DNA of 64,000 nucleotides, from the NCBI RefSeq assembly GCF_900090325.1, contig NZ_FMHW01000002.1, forward strand, positions 5,643,001 through 5,707,000. The letters run 5' to 3'. The stretch comes from Micromonospora pallida (lineage in GTDB: Bacteria > Actinomycetota > Actinomycetes > Mycobacteriales > Micromonosporaceae). A program made the translations under genes and the position numbers. Below are positions 35,127 to 43,135 of the stretch, piece after piece (position 1 is the first letter of the stretch; each line of letters opens with the position of its first letter). Below the pieces are notes generated by a model. The model was not told where the DNA came from. It worked only from the letters and a program-made list of their open reading frames with translations, and searched no databases.

Positions 35127-36469
35127 GCCCCGTCCACGGGAAGGTCCAGGGTGAACACGGTGCCCCGGCCGGGCTCGCTGGCCACCCGCAGGGCACCCCC
35201 GAGCAGCATGGCCAGCCGCCGGGCGTACGGCAGACCCAAACCGGTGCCGGCACCACTCGCGCTTCCGGGAACCTGGTAGAACTCCTCGAAGATCCGTTCG
35301 TGCAGCTCCGGCGGGATGCCGACGCCGGTGTCCGAGACGACGATCCGCCACCGTCCGTCGACCAGGTCGGCGTGCAGCCGCACCTCACCCTGCTCGGTGA
35401 ACTTGAGCCCGTTGTGCAGCAGGTTGCGCAGCACCCGGCTCAGCAGGGCCTCGTCCGAGCGTACGGTCGCCGGGGCCGGCGGCTCCTCCACCACCAGCTC
35501 CACCTCGGGTCGGGTGGCCAGCGCCCGCAGCGTGCCCCGGAGCTGACCGAAGACCACCCGCAGGTCGACCGTCGCCCAGTCCGGCTCGATCCGGCCGGAC
35601 TCGGCCTTGGCCAGGTCCAGCAGGTCGTTGACCAGGGCGAGCAGGTCGGTCGCGGAGGAACGGATCAGCCCCACCTGGCGGGCCTGCTCGTCGGTGAGCG
35701 GGTCGGAGGCGGAGTCGGCGAGCAAGCGGGCCAGCCCGATGACGGCGGTGACCGGGGCGCGCAGCTCGTGGCTGACGTTCGCCAGGAACCGGCTCTTCGA
35801 CTCACTGGCCGCCCTGAGCTGCACCGACTTCTCGTCCAACTCGGCGTAGAGCGCCACCACGCCCCGGTTGGTCTCCTCCAGCTCCTCGGAGAGCTGGTTG
35901 TAGAGCGCCAGCACGCCCCGGTTGGTCTCCTGGAGTTCCTCGTTGAGCACGGCCAGCTCGTCACGATGGCTGCGTACCTCGTCGAGAGCGGCGATGAGCT
36001 GCTCGTTCTGGACGGTGAGTTCGTCCAGCGCACTGGCCGGCGCGCTCAGCGCGAGTTGGGCACGAAGTTCGGCGAGGCGCTGCGGAGTCAGCGTCTCCGC
36101 GTTGGCCGGAACGCGTCGGGACATCCGTATGACGGTAACTCCCTCGTCCTCGGTCAGCTCGAGACTGTCGACCAGCCGGGCCACCGCGCCGGACTGCGGT
36201 TCGCACCTGGACTCGTCGAGCGGGCGCAGCGGGGCGAGGTCCACCCGCAGGGCGGGACGGCCCTCTTCCACCCCGGCGATGTGGAATGTCACGTCCGCGC
36301 CGCCGACGGCACCGACCAGGTCCCGGGCGACCTCGCTGAGCGCGGTGGCAATGCGAATCTGGTCCTGGTACTCCAGCCCGACGGCGGTGGCCACCTCCCG
36401 ACCCCGTTGCCGGAGCACGAAGATGTCCGACTCGGTACGGAGCGCCATCTGCAACAACAGGCTGCTCAT
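35123..36469 (-). CDS. Histidine kinase with RsbT-like N-terminus
   Basis: A soluble kinase of 448 residues. The first 120 residues resemble a degenerate RsbT-type ATPase fold (IATALSEVARDLVGAVGG). A coiled coil with the repeated ETNRGVLALYNQLSEEL / ETNRGVVALYAELDEK follows, then HisKA (ANVSHELRAPVTAVIGLARLL) and HATPase boxes LLHNGLKFTE, DTGVGIPPE and GTGLGLPYARRLA. ATG 36469 overlaps the upstream stop (ATGA), and its own stop overlaps the receiver-PP2C gene, the obvious partner. Confidence 0.9.
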   Translation of the reverse strand: MSSLLLQMALRTESDIFVLRQRGREVATAVGLEYQDQIRIATALSEVARDLVGAVGGADVTFHIAGVEEGRPALRVDLAPLRPLDESRCEPQSGAVARLVDSLELTEDEGVTVIRMSRRVPANAETLTPQRLAELRAQLALSAPASALDELTVQNEQLIAALDEVRSHRDELAVLNEELQETNRGVLALYNQLSEELEETNRGVVALYAELDEKSVQLRAASESKSRFLANVSHELRAPVTAVIGLARLLADSASDPLTDEQARQVGLIRSSATDLLALVNDLLDLAKAESGRIEPDWATVDLRVVFGQLRGTLRALATRPEVELVVEEPPAPATVRSDEALLSRVLRNLLHNGLKFTEQGEVRLHADLVDGRWRIVVSDTGVGIPPELHERIFEEFYQVPGSASGAGTGLGLPYARRLAMLLGGALRVASEPGRGTVFTLDLPVDGA

Positions 36470-37476
36470 GCCGGTGCCCGGGCGACGAGGACTCCGGCGT
36501 CGTCCCGACGTACGCCGCAGTCGCGCAGGATGGTGGCGGCGGTCAGCAGCGGCGCCCGGCCGGCGAGGCCCGGGTAGTCGGTGAGCTGCCACCGGTCGTT
36601 CACCCCGTCGGTGTGCATGACCAGCAGGGCGTCCGGGCCGAAGGGGTACTCGTACTGTCGGATCACCGGACGCTGGTGGCCGGCGATACCGGGCAGCGAG
36701 ACCAGCCCGCGCCGCCGGCCCTGCTCGACCACCGAGCCGGCGATGTTGCCCAGCCCGGCGTAGTGCAGCCGACCGGCCGTCGGGTCGAGTTCGGCGACGG
36801 CGAGCGCGGCGCCCCGGGTGTGCGCGATCGACCGGTGCAGGTGCTCCACCACAGCCTTCGGCGATCCGGCGGGCGCGGAGTGGAACGCGGTGACGGCGGC
36901 GTCGGTCGCGGCGGCGGCCAGCGGTCCATGTCCGAGCCCGTCGCAGACCAGCACCTGCGGACGGTCGCCGGCCAGCCGCACGGCGAAACCGTCACCGCAC
37001 CAGGTCTCCCCGGTCAGCGGCCGGGTGATGCCGGCCGCCCAGCCGGGCGACGGCACGGCCGACGGCCAGACCTGCACGGCGAGCACGGTGCCCCGGCCGG
37101 ACTGCGAGTAGCCGTCGTACCAGCTCGCCTGCCGGGAGATCGCGCCGAGGCCGATGCCGAGGGTGCCGGTGGTGGAGTGCCCGTCCCGGGAGGAGACGGT
37201 GAGGTCGGCCATGCCCGGTCCGGAGTCGACGGCAACCAGTTCCACCCCGGCCTCGCCGCCGCGCCGTACCGGACGGAGCAGGAGCACTCCGTCCTGGGCG
37301 TGCTTGACCAGGTTGCTGGTCAGTTCGGCGGCGACGATCGCCAGGTCGGCGGTGCGCCGGTCGCCGAGGGACAACTGCTCGCCGAGCCGCTCGGCGGCCC
37401 GGCGCACCGCGCTGGCCGTGCTGCTCGTCTCGACCCGGAACCAGATCCCCTGGTCGGAGACGGGGTCCGCGATCAT
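36466..37476 (-). CDS. RsbT-like ATPase fused to RsbX-type PP2C phosphatase
   Basis: A 336-residue fusion. The N-terminal kinase has IVAAELTSNLVKHAQ and TGTLGIGLGAISR; the C-terminal phosphatase begins near residue 150 with GDGFAVRLAGDRPQVLVCDGLGHG and ends with LLVMHTDGVNDRW and RRDDAGVLVARAP. RsbX resets the stressosome by removing phosphates from RsbS/RsbR in Bacillus; this fusion could do the same. ATG 37476 is chosen over the GTG at 37485 because it overlaps the rsbT stop (ATGA). Confidence 0.88.
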   Translation of the reverse strand: MIADPVSDQGIWFRVETSSTASAVRRAAERLGEQLSLGDRRTADLAIVAAELTSNLVKHAQDGVLLLRPVRRGGEAGVELVAVDSGPGMADLTVSSRDGHSTTGTLGIGLGAISRQASWYDGYSQSGRGTVLAVQVWPSAVPSPGWAAGITRPLTGETWCGDGFAVRLAGDRPQVLVCDGLGHGPLAAAATDAAVTAFHSAPAGSPKAVVEHLHRSIAHTRGAALAVAELDPTAGRLHYAGLGNIAGSVVEQGRRRGLVSLPGIAGHQRPVIRQYEYPFGPDALLVMHTDGVNDRWQLTDYPGLAGRAPLLTAATILRDCGVRRDDAGVLVARAPA

Positions 37477-37892
37477 CGGGACCACTTGGTTACGGTGATC
37501 CGGGTGCCCTTGCCGACCGCTGTCTCGATGTCGAACTCGTCGACCAGGCGGCGGGCGCCGCTGAGCCCCAGGCCGAGCCCCCCGCCGGTGGTGTAGCCGT
37601 CGGTGAGCGCCAGGTCCAGGTCGGCGATGCCCGGGCCGGAGTCGGCGAAGACGATCCGCACCCCGCGTCGTACGCCGTTGTCGGCGGTCATCACCTCTAC
37701 GTTGCCGCCGCCGCCGTAGACCAGCGTGTTACGGGCCAACTCGCTGGCGGCGGTCACCAGTTTGGTCTGGTCGACCAGGGAGAGCTTGACGGCGACCGCG
37801 ACGGTACGCACCAACTGACGGACACGGACGACGTCCTCGTCGCTCCGGATCGCCTGCGCCTGCGGACGGCCCAGGTCGATACCGGTGGTCAT
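37473..37892 (-). CDS. rsbT: RsbT-like serine/threonine kinase (stressosome switch)
   Basis: A 139-residue single-domain kinase of the GHKL fold. VTAASELARNTLVYGGGGNVEV is the N box, FADSGPGIADL the G1 box and GGGLGLGLSGARRLVDEFDIE the G2 box, all as in RsbT. It should phosphorylate RsbS and RsbR and then be released to act on a downstream target, here probably one of the PP2C proteins encoded next. It overlaps rsbS upstream and the fusion gene downstream by ATGA in both cases. Confidence 0.92.
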   Translation of the reverse strand: MTTGIDLGRPQAQAIRSDEDVVRVRQLVRTVAVAVKLSLVDQTKLVTAASELARNTLVYGGGGNVEVMTADNGVRRGVRIVFADSGPGIADLDLALTDGYTTGGGLGLGLSGARRLVDEFDIETAVGKGTRITVTKWSR

Positions 37893-38296
37893 GCTGACGC
37901 CGGCTCGGCGTCGGTGAGGTCGATGTCGAGGTCGTCGTCCTCGCCCCGGGCCGCCGCGATGAGTTCGATGCCGCGTTCGACGTTCAGGGCGGTCCGGATG
38001 CCGTTGAGGGAGAGGCCCAGCTCGACCAGGGTGATGGCGACGGCCGGGCGCATCCCGACCACCACGGTCTCGGCGTCGAGGACCTTGGAGATGGACGCGA
38101 TGCTGGAGAGCATCCGGCCAATGAACGAGTCGACGATGTCCAGGGCGGTGATGTCGATGATCACACCGTGGCAGCCGGTCGCGACGATCCGCTCCGCCAG
38201 GTCCTCCTGGAGTTGCAGAGCGGTCTGGTCCGCCATGTCGACCTGGATGGAGACCAGCAGAATGTCACCGATCTTGAGGACCGGCACCCGTTCCAT
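37889..38296 (-). CDS. rsbS: RsbS-like STAS scaffold protein
   Basis: A single STAS domain of 135 residues with an acidic tail. VPVLKIGDILLVSIQVDMAD is the typical RsbS opening and VIIDITALDIVDSFIGRML carries the conserved serine targeted by RsbT. The C-terminal extension EDDDLDIDLTDAEPASA is longer than in Bacillus RsbS. ATG 38296 overlaps the rsbR stop (TGATG). It forms the stressosome core with RsbR. Confidence 0.93.
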   Translation of the reverse strand: MERVPVLKIGDILLVSIQVDMADQTALQLQEDLAERIVATGCHGVIIDITALDIVDSFIGRMLSSIASISKVLDAETVVVGMRPAVAITLVELGLSLNGIRTALNVERGIELIAAARGEDDDLDIDLTDAEPASA

Positions 38297-39168
38297 CAGA
38301 CCTCCCGGCGGGCACGGCGGTTGGCGAGGGCGGTCTCGACGCCGGAGAGCCGCAGCACGTGACGCAGCGCGTCGGCGAGAGTGGCCTTGGTGGCGATGTC
38401 ACCGAACTCGATGCCGAGCGCCACGATGGTCTGGGCGATCTGCGGTCGGATGCCGGAGATGATGCAGTCGGCCCCCATCAGCCGGGCGGCCACCACGGTC
38501 TTCAGGATGTGCTGGGCAACCTGGGTGTCCACCGCGGGCACACCGGTGATGTCGATGATCGCGTACGGCGAGGAGGTGTCGACCAGGGTCTGGAGCAGCC
38601 GTTCCATCACCACCTGGGCGCGGGCCGAGTCGAGGGTGCCGACCAGCGGCACGGCGACCACGCCCTCCCAGAGCTTCACCACCGGAGTGGAGAGTTCGAG
38701 GAGTTGCTCGGCCTGGTCGGCGATCAGGCTCTCCCGGGTGCGGACGTAGCTCTCGAAGGTGAACAGCCCCATCTTGTCGATCAGGGCCGAGTAGGCGACG
38801 AAGTCACGCAGGTGGGTGCCCTCGTCGTCGGGGAGGCTCTCCAGGAGTTCCAGCAGCACGTCCTTGAGGGCGTAGATGCTGATCGCCGTCTCGGTGGCGC
38901 TGAAGCCCTGCCGGGCCCGCCCCCGGGACAACTCGGCGAGGACGGCACGCAGTTCGGTGGCCTGCTCCGACTCCAGGTCGATGACGCCACCCTCGCCGGC
39001 GGCGACCATGCCGCGGTGCAGGTCCCGCACCTGGCTACGGAGTTCCGCCTGGCTCAGCCGGCCCCGCAGCGAGGCCGCGACCACCTCGGTCCAGCGCTGC
39101 ATGATCTGCTCGGCATGCTCGGTGAGCAGGTCGGCGAGCCGTCCGCTTGCTTCCGCGCTCAGCGCCAT
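38296..39168 (-). CDS. rsbR: RsbR-like stressosome sensor/scaffold
   Basis: A 290-residue protein: an N-terminal helical, globin-like sensor region (residues about 1-160, with no clear haem histidine assignment), a linker helix ESYVRTRESLIADQAEQLLELSTPVVKLW, and a C-terminal STAS domain with YAIIDITGVPAVDTQVAQHILK holding the threonines phosphorylated by RsbT. The ATG at 39168 is preceded by GAGGAGGAACCG; the GTG at 39183 is less likely. It is the first gene of the operon. Confidence 0.93.
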   Translation of the reverse strand: MALSAEASGRLADLLTEHAEQIMQRWTEVVAASLRGRLSQAELRSQVRDLHRGMVAAGEGGVIDLESEQATELRAVLAELSRGRARQGFSATETAISIYALKDVLLELLESLPDDEGTHLRDFVAYSALIDKMGLFTFESYVRTRESLIADQAEQLLELSTPVVKLWEGVVAVPLVGTLDSARAQVVMERLLQTLVDTSSPYAIIDITGVPAVDTQVAQHILKTVVAARLMGADCIISGIRPQIAQTIVALGIEFGDIATKATLADALRHVLRLSGVETALANRRARREV

Positions 39169-39198
39169 CGGTTCCTCCTCCACCCCTGACCGGGGCGG

Positions 39199-39219
39199 AC
39201 TCTATCACCGGCCCCGGTG
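39199..39219. promoter_or_regulatory. Palindrome overlapping a possible rsbR promoter
   Basis: A perfect palindrome CACCGGCCCCGGTG spans 39206-39219. On the minus strand TAGAGT (39204-39199), a TAnnnT-type -10, lies directly next to it, so a protein bound at the palindrome would cover the spacer. No good -35 is seen. Confidence 0.35.
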
Positions 39220-39331
39220 ACACTAGTTGTTGCACGACAAAGAATTCTCGCCCCGCCTTCGGAGGCGGCTCCCGTTCTGCGTGGTACCCCCGTGGTGGGA
39301 TACGGTTCCACCGACAACAGGAGGTCTCCGC

Positions 39332-39685
39332 ATGTCGTTGACGGTGCACACGGAACAGCGCGGCGACGTCGTCGTGGTGTCGGTCGCGGGCGAGCTGGAC
39401 ATGGCGACCGCTCCGCAGTTGCAGGACCAGATCACCGACCTGCTCGACAAGGGCCGCAGCCGGTTGGTGTTCGACCTGGCGGAGGTCTCGTTCTGCGACT
39501 CGACCGGCCTGTCGGTCTTCGTACGCGCCAAGAACAGCTGCGACGAGGCCGGCGGCGTGGTGCGACTCGCCGCACCGCAGCGTGGCGTCCTGCGCATCCT
39601 CGAGGTCAGTGGGCTGGTCGAGGTGTTGCAGACCTACCCGACGGTCGACGAGGCGGTGGCGGGGGAGCCGACCCCGGCCTCCTGA
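39332..39685 (+). CDS. STAS-domain anti-sigma factor antagonist (RsbV-like)
   Basis: A 117-residue STAS protein, divergent from the stressosome operon. SRLVFDLAEVSFCDSTGLSVF carries the phosphorylatable serine in the classic DSTGL motif. GGAGG lies seven bases before the ATG. It is a natural substrate for the PP2C-type phosphatases of the operon across the intergenic region, and would free a sigma factor by binding an anti-sigma kinase. No sigma-B-type gene is adjacent. A TACGGT possible -10 lies about 30 bp upstream. Confidence 0.92.
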   Translation: MSLTVHTEQRGDVVVVSVAGELDMATAPQLQDQITDLLDKGRSRLVFDLAEVSFCDSTGLSVFVRAKNSCDEAGGVVRLAAPQRGVLRILEVSGLVEVLQTYPTVDEAVAGEPTPAS

Positions 39686-39704
39686 GCCGTCCGTTCCCGC
39701 CGGC

Positions 39705-41048
39705 TCACTCGTCCTCGATGTACCGGGGACGGGAGATCGCCAGGCCGGCGCCGGTCTGCACGACGAGGGCGGCGAGCAGGAAGGCGATCGGCGCCTGCCA
39801 GCCTCCGGTCGCCTCGTAGAGGACGCCGACGAGCAACGGGCCGAGCGCGGCGATCAGGTATCCGGTGCTCTGCGCGAACGCGGAGAGCTGCACCGTGCCC
39901 TCCGCCGTACGGGCCCGCAGGCCGATGGTGGTCAGGATCAGCGGGAACGCGCCCTGACCGACGGCCAGCAGGATCACCCACAGCAGCGCCAGGTCGTGCG
40001 GCGCGAACGCGAGCCCCAGGTAGGACAGGGTCGACGCCAGGGTGAGGACGAGGATCAGCGGGCGCAGGGTCCGCAGCCGGGTCGCGATGGTGGGCATGAC
40101 CAGGGCCACCGGCACCCCGAACGCGGTCACCCCGGCGAGCAGCAGCCCGGCGTCCTGCGGCTGGTAGCCGGCGTCCCGGAAAAGCTGGGCCAGCCAGCCC
40201 ATGATCACGTACCCGCTCAGCGACTGTGCCCCGAAGTACAGCGCCATGGCCCACCCGAGCCGGGTGCGTCCCGGCCGGATCCGTGGCCGGGCTGACGCGT
40301 CCGCCGTCCGCCCCGCCCGCCGTGCGGCGCTCCCGGCCCGCAGCGCCAGCGGCGCCCACGGCAGTACGGCCACCGCGGCCAGCCCGGCCCAGACCCCGAG
40401 GCCGACCCGCCACGACCCGAACGCGTGGGCGACCGGCACCGCCGCGGCGGCGGCCACCGACGTGCCCAGGGTCAACGCCACCGTGTAGACCCCGGTGACC
40501 ATCCCGGTACGGTGCGGGAAGTGCTGCTTGACCAGCATCGGCAGCAGGATGTTCGCCACCGCGATCCCGGCCAATGCGAGCGCGCTGGTGAGCAGGAAGA
40601 CCAGGGCCGAGCCGGTGAGCACCCGCAGCAGTTGTCCCAGGGCAAGGGCGACCATCGCCACCACCAGCACGCGGGCAGGGGCGAACCGCCGGACCAGCCA
40701 GGGGGTGCAGGCGCCGAAGACGGCGAACGCGATGGTGGGCAGGGTGGTCACGAACCCGGCCAGCGTGCCGGAGAGCCCCAGACCGGTGCGGACCTCGTCG
40801 AGGAGCGCGCCGAGGCTGGTGATGGCGGCCCGCAGGTTGAAAGCGACCAGGAGCATCCCGGCGAGGACCAGCAGCCCGCCGGTCCCCGGCCGTCCGGCGG
40901 CAGCGGCGCTCCCGGCGGGTCCGGCGGGTCCGGCGGGTCCGGCGGCGGAGCCTGGGGCGGGGGCGGGGCGCTGGTCGGGGGCGGGTGTCGCCAGGGGGAC
41001 GTCGGGGGCCACGGCGGGTCCCGCGAGGGCGGCTGTTGGCGGGGTCAT
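39705..41048 (-). CDS. MFS transporter, CynX/NimT family
   Basis: A 447-residue transporter with about 12 membrane segments. NLRAAITSLGALLDEVR at the end of segment 1 and FAVFGACTPWLVRRFAPARVLV in the segment 2-3 loop are typical of the cyanate/2-nitroimidazole (CynX/NimT) branch. ATG 41048 gives a 60-residue Ala/Pro/Gly-rich cytoplasmic lead with GPAGPAGPAG repeats. It is divergent from a FadR-type regulator with a likely operator between, and converges with the STAS gene 19 bp away. Substrate unknown. Confidence 0.9.
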   Translation of the reverse strand: MTPPTAALAGPAVAPDVPLATPAPDQRPAPAPGSAAGPAGPAGPAGSAAAAGRPGTGGLLVLAGMLLVAFNLRAAITSLGALLDEVRTGLGLSGTLAGFVTTLPTIAFAVFGACTPWLVRRFAPARVLVVAMVALALGQLLRVLTGSALVFLLTSALALAGIAVANILLPMLVKQHFPHRTGMVTGVYTVALTLGTSVAAAAAVPVAHAFGSWRVGLGVWAGLAAVAVLPWAPLALRAGSAARRAGRTADASARPRIRPGRTRLGWAMALYFGAQSLSGYVIMGWLAQLFRDAGYQPQDAGLLLAGVTAFGVPVALVMPTIATRLRTLRPLILVLTLASTLSYLGLAFAPHDLALLWVILLAVGQGAFPLILTTIGLRARTAEGTVQLSAFAQSTGYLIAALGPLLVGVLYEATGGWQAPIAFLLAALVVQTGAGLAISRPRYIEDE

Positions 41049-41062
41049 GAGCTCGAACCTAC

Positions 41063-41078
41063 AATCATGGGATGAATT
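41063..41078. promoter_or_regulatory. Candidate operator of the FadR/MFS pair
   Basis: AATCAT-GGG-ATGAATT is an imperfect inverted repeat, AT-rich against the background, lying 15-30 bp upstream of both divergent start codons. Confidence 0.45.
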
Positions 41079-41097
41079 TCGGCCGAAGCTGTAACCA

Positions 41098-41778
41098 GTG
41101 ACACCGGCTGTTGATTCCCCGCCGGTGCCGCCGCGCGGCCGGCGGGTGAGCGAGACGATCGAGCAGCTCAGGACCCGGATCCTCGGCGGGGAGTGGCCGC
41201 TGGGCGGGCGGATACCGACCGAGCCGCAGCTCGTCGCCGCCCTCGGTGTGGGGCGGAACACCGTCCGGGAGGCGGTCCGCGCGCTGGTGCACGCCGGGGT
41301 GCTGGAGTGCCGCCAGGGCTCCGGCACGTACGTGGTGTCGACCGACGAACTGGCCCCGGTGGTGGCCCGCCGCCTCACCGACGACCGGATGGCGGAGGTG
41401 GTCGAGGTGCGCCGCGCGTTCGAGGTGGAGGCCGCCCGACTGGCCGCGCTGAGGCGTACCCCGGAAGACCTGGCGGCGCTCGACGCGGCGCTGGCGGAAC
41501 GGGAGGCGGCCTGGCACGACGGCCGGTTCGAGGAGTTCGTCGAGGCCGACGCCCGGCTGCACGTCGTGGTGGTGGCCGCCGCCCACAACCCGATGCTCGC
41601 CGAGCTGTACGCCTCGGTGGGCGCCGCGATGCGGGCCTCCGTCGCCTACGCGGTCGGGTCGATCGAGCCCGAGCGGTACGTCGACCACAGCCGCCTGGTG
41701 GCGGCGATCCACGCGGGCGACCCGGTACGGGCGGCGCACGAGGCGGGCGCGTTCCTGGAGCATCAGGCCGGGGCATAG
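41098..41778 (+). CDS. FadR-subfamily GntR transcriptional regulator
   Basis: A 226-residue regulator. The winged HTH spans residues 15-80 (RIPTEPQLVAALGVGRNTVREAVRALVHAGVLECRQGSGTYV, quoted as family pattern PTEPQL...NTVREA...GSGTYV). An FCD helical ligand domain follows with the metal-type residues in EADARLHVVVVAAAHNP and YVDHSRLVAAIHAGD. The start is GTG 41098. Divergence from the transporter gene suggests it represses that gene in response to its substrate or a breakdown product. Confidence 0.92.
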   Translation: MTPAVDSPPVPPRGRRVSETIEQLRTRILGGEWPLGGRIPTEPQLVAALGVGRNTVREAVRALVHAGVLECRQGSGTYVVSTDELAPVVARRLTDDRMAEVVEVRRAFEVEAARLAALRRTPEDLAALDAALAEREAAWHDGRFEEFVEADARLHVVVVAAAHNPMLAELYASVGAAMRASVAYAVGSIEPERYVDHSRLVAAIHAGDPVRAAHEAGAFLEHQAGA

Positions 41779-41817
41779 GTTGTCCGGAATCGAGCACCGG
41801 ACAGCGGGAGTGGGTAG

Positions 41818-42291
41818 ATGTTCAGAGGTTTCAAGGACTTCATCATGCGGGGCAACGTCGTCGACCTGGCGGTCGGCATCGTCATCGGTGCCGCGTTCAC
41901 CGGGGTGGTCACGCAGCTCACCAAGTCGTTCCTGGAGCCCTTCGTCCGGCTCCTGATCGTGCTGATGACCGGCAACGAGGAGGGCCTCGAGGGCTCCATT
42001 CCGCTGGTCCGGAAGATCCCCTTCGACTGGGTGGCGTTCGTGAACGCGCTGATCACCTTCCTGCTCACCGCGGCGGCGCTGTACTTCCTGGTGGTCTACC
42101 CGATGAACAAGCTGGCCGAGCGGCGCAAGCGGGGCGAGGAGCCGCCACCGAAGGCGCCGAGCGAGGAGGTCAAGCTGCTCACCGAGATCCGGGACGCCCT
42201 GCTCGCCGCCGGGCACACCACCCCCGGGCAGCAACGGGGCGCGCTGGACGACGTGCTCGGCCGTCGGCCGGAGCCGCCGGCCCCACGCTGA
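41818..42291 (+). CDS. mscL: Large-conductance mechanosensitive channel MscL
   Basis: A 157-residue channel subunit. The N-terminal helix and pore segment FKDFIMRGNVVDLAVGIVIG are highly diagnostic, followed by the periplasmic loop, membrane segment 2 (VAFVNALITFLLTAAALYFLVV) and a cytoplasmic helix EEVKLLTEIRDALLA. The C-terminal tail is slightly longer than in E. coli. It opens under hypo-osmotic stress. GGGAG lies ahead of the ATG, and a strong terminator follows the stop. Confidence 0.97.
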   Translation: MFRGFKDFIMRGNVVDLAVGIVIGAAFTGVVTQLTKSFLEPFVRLLIVLMTGNEEGLEGSIPLVRKIPFDWVAFVNALITFLLTAAALYFLVVYPMNKLAERRKRGEEPPPKAPSEEVKLLTEIRDALLAAGHTTPGQQRGALDDVLGRRPEPPAPR

Positions 42292-42305
42292 CCCACCGAC
42301 GGACA

Positions 42306-42336
42306 CCGGCCCCTGTGGGATTCCCGCAGGGGCCGG
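42306..42336. terminator. Hairpin terminator after mscL
   Basis: CCGGCCCCTG / CAGGGGCCGG, a perfect 10-bp stem extended inward by GGGA/TCCC-type pairing and followed by AATCTTT, 15 bp after the mscL stop. Confidence 0.88.
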
Positions 42337-42370
42337 AATCTTTCGTACGCGTGTTCGATATCGTGCCGCC

Positions 42371-42604
42371 ATGGAGCAGCGAAAGCACTGGTGGAACGGC
42401 AAGTGGGGGCGGCTGGCCCGGCGGGACGTCTTCCTCCGGGTGGACGCCGACCGGTGGCACGTCGAGCAGCGTGCCGGCGGCGCCGAGGGCGTCTCCCGGT
42501 TCTACGAGTACGACAGCGCCGAGGAGGCGGAGGAGACGGTCCGCGCCCTGCTCGACGGCACCGACACCTGGCGTGAACTCTCCCCGCGCCCGCCCGGCGT
42601 CTAG
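42371..42604 (+). CDS. Small conserved-type hypothetical protein
   Basis: A 77-residue protein starting MEQRKHWWNGKWGRLARRD at ATG 42371. A single alpha/beta module is suggested by RWHVEQRAGGAEGVSRFYEYDSAEEAEETVRALL (aromatic strand then acidic helix). Small proteins with this W/R-rich opening are common in actinobacteria, but I know no function. The 3' end is followed by degenerate copies of itself. Confidence 0.65.
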   Translation: MEQRKHWWNGKWGRLARRDVFLRVDADRWHVEQRAGGAEGVSRFYEYDSAEEAEETVRALLDGTDTWRELSPRPPGV

Positions 42605-42743
42605 CCCGCCTCGGTGCCGTCGGACGCGCCCCCTGCACTCCCCACGCCCGCTCGGCGTTCAGCGCTGCCGGGCCGGCCGGGGCGTCTGTCGGCCGGGCCG
42701 GCCAGGGCCGGCGCCAGGGCGTTTAGCGGCCGGGCCGGCTGGG
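42594..42743. repeat. Degenerate tandem copies of a gene 3' end
   Basis: Four CGGCGTCTAGC-like motifs start near 42594, 42651, 42679 and 42715. The first includes the TAG stop of the 77-residue ORF. The last two share a longer 26-base block, GGCGTCTGTCGGCCGGGCC versus GGCGTTTAGCGGCCGGGCC. This fills most of the 151 bp before the next gene. Confidence 0.55.
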
Positions 42744-42755
42744 AACCGCGCCAGG

Positions 42756-43121
42756 ATGACGCGACAGGACACCGAGGCGCAGACGGTCATCGGACGGGTC
42801 ACCACCGGCATGCGGGTCGTCGACGCGGCCGGCGCCGAGGTCGGCACGGTCGACCTCGTGCAACGCGGTGACCCGAACGCGGTGACGGTGCAGGCGCCGA
42901 CCGCTGACCCGGGCAGCAGCCTGGACGAACTGATCGAGTCCGTGACGGTCGAGGAACCGGACGTGCCGGCCGACCTGGCGGCCCGGTTGCTGCGCAGCGG
43001 CTACCTGAAGATCACCGACTCCGGCCGGGCGGTCTACGCGCTCGCCGAGCAGATCGACACCGTCGCCGACCGGGAGGTACGCCTCTCCGTCCCCACCGCC
43101 GACCTCGCGCCCGAGGAGTAG
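42756..43121 (+). CDS. Hypothetical protein with PRC-barrel/DUF2171-like opening
   Basis: A 121-residue soluble protein from ATG 42756. VIGRVTTGMRVVDAAGAEVGTVDLVQRGDPNAV has the strand-turn-strand look of PRC-barrel or DUF2171 proteins (MxVVDxxGxxVGxVD), and the C-terminal half contains LAARLLRSGYLKITDSG and VADREVRLSVPTADLAP. The role is unknown; such domains often occur in stress or RNA-related small proteins. It converges with the benE-like gene 14 bp away. Confidence 0.65.
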   Translation: MTRQDTEAQTVIGRVTTGMRVVDAAGAEVGTVDLVQRGDPNAVTVQAPTADPGSSLDELIESVTVEEPDVPADLAARLLRSGYLKITDSGRAVYALAEQIDTVADREVRLSVPTADLAPEE

Positions 43122-43135
43122 GCCGCCCGGCGGCG

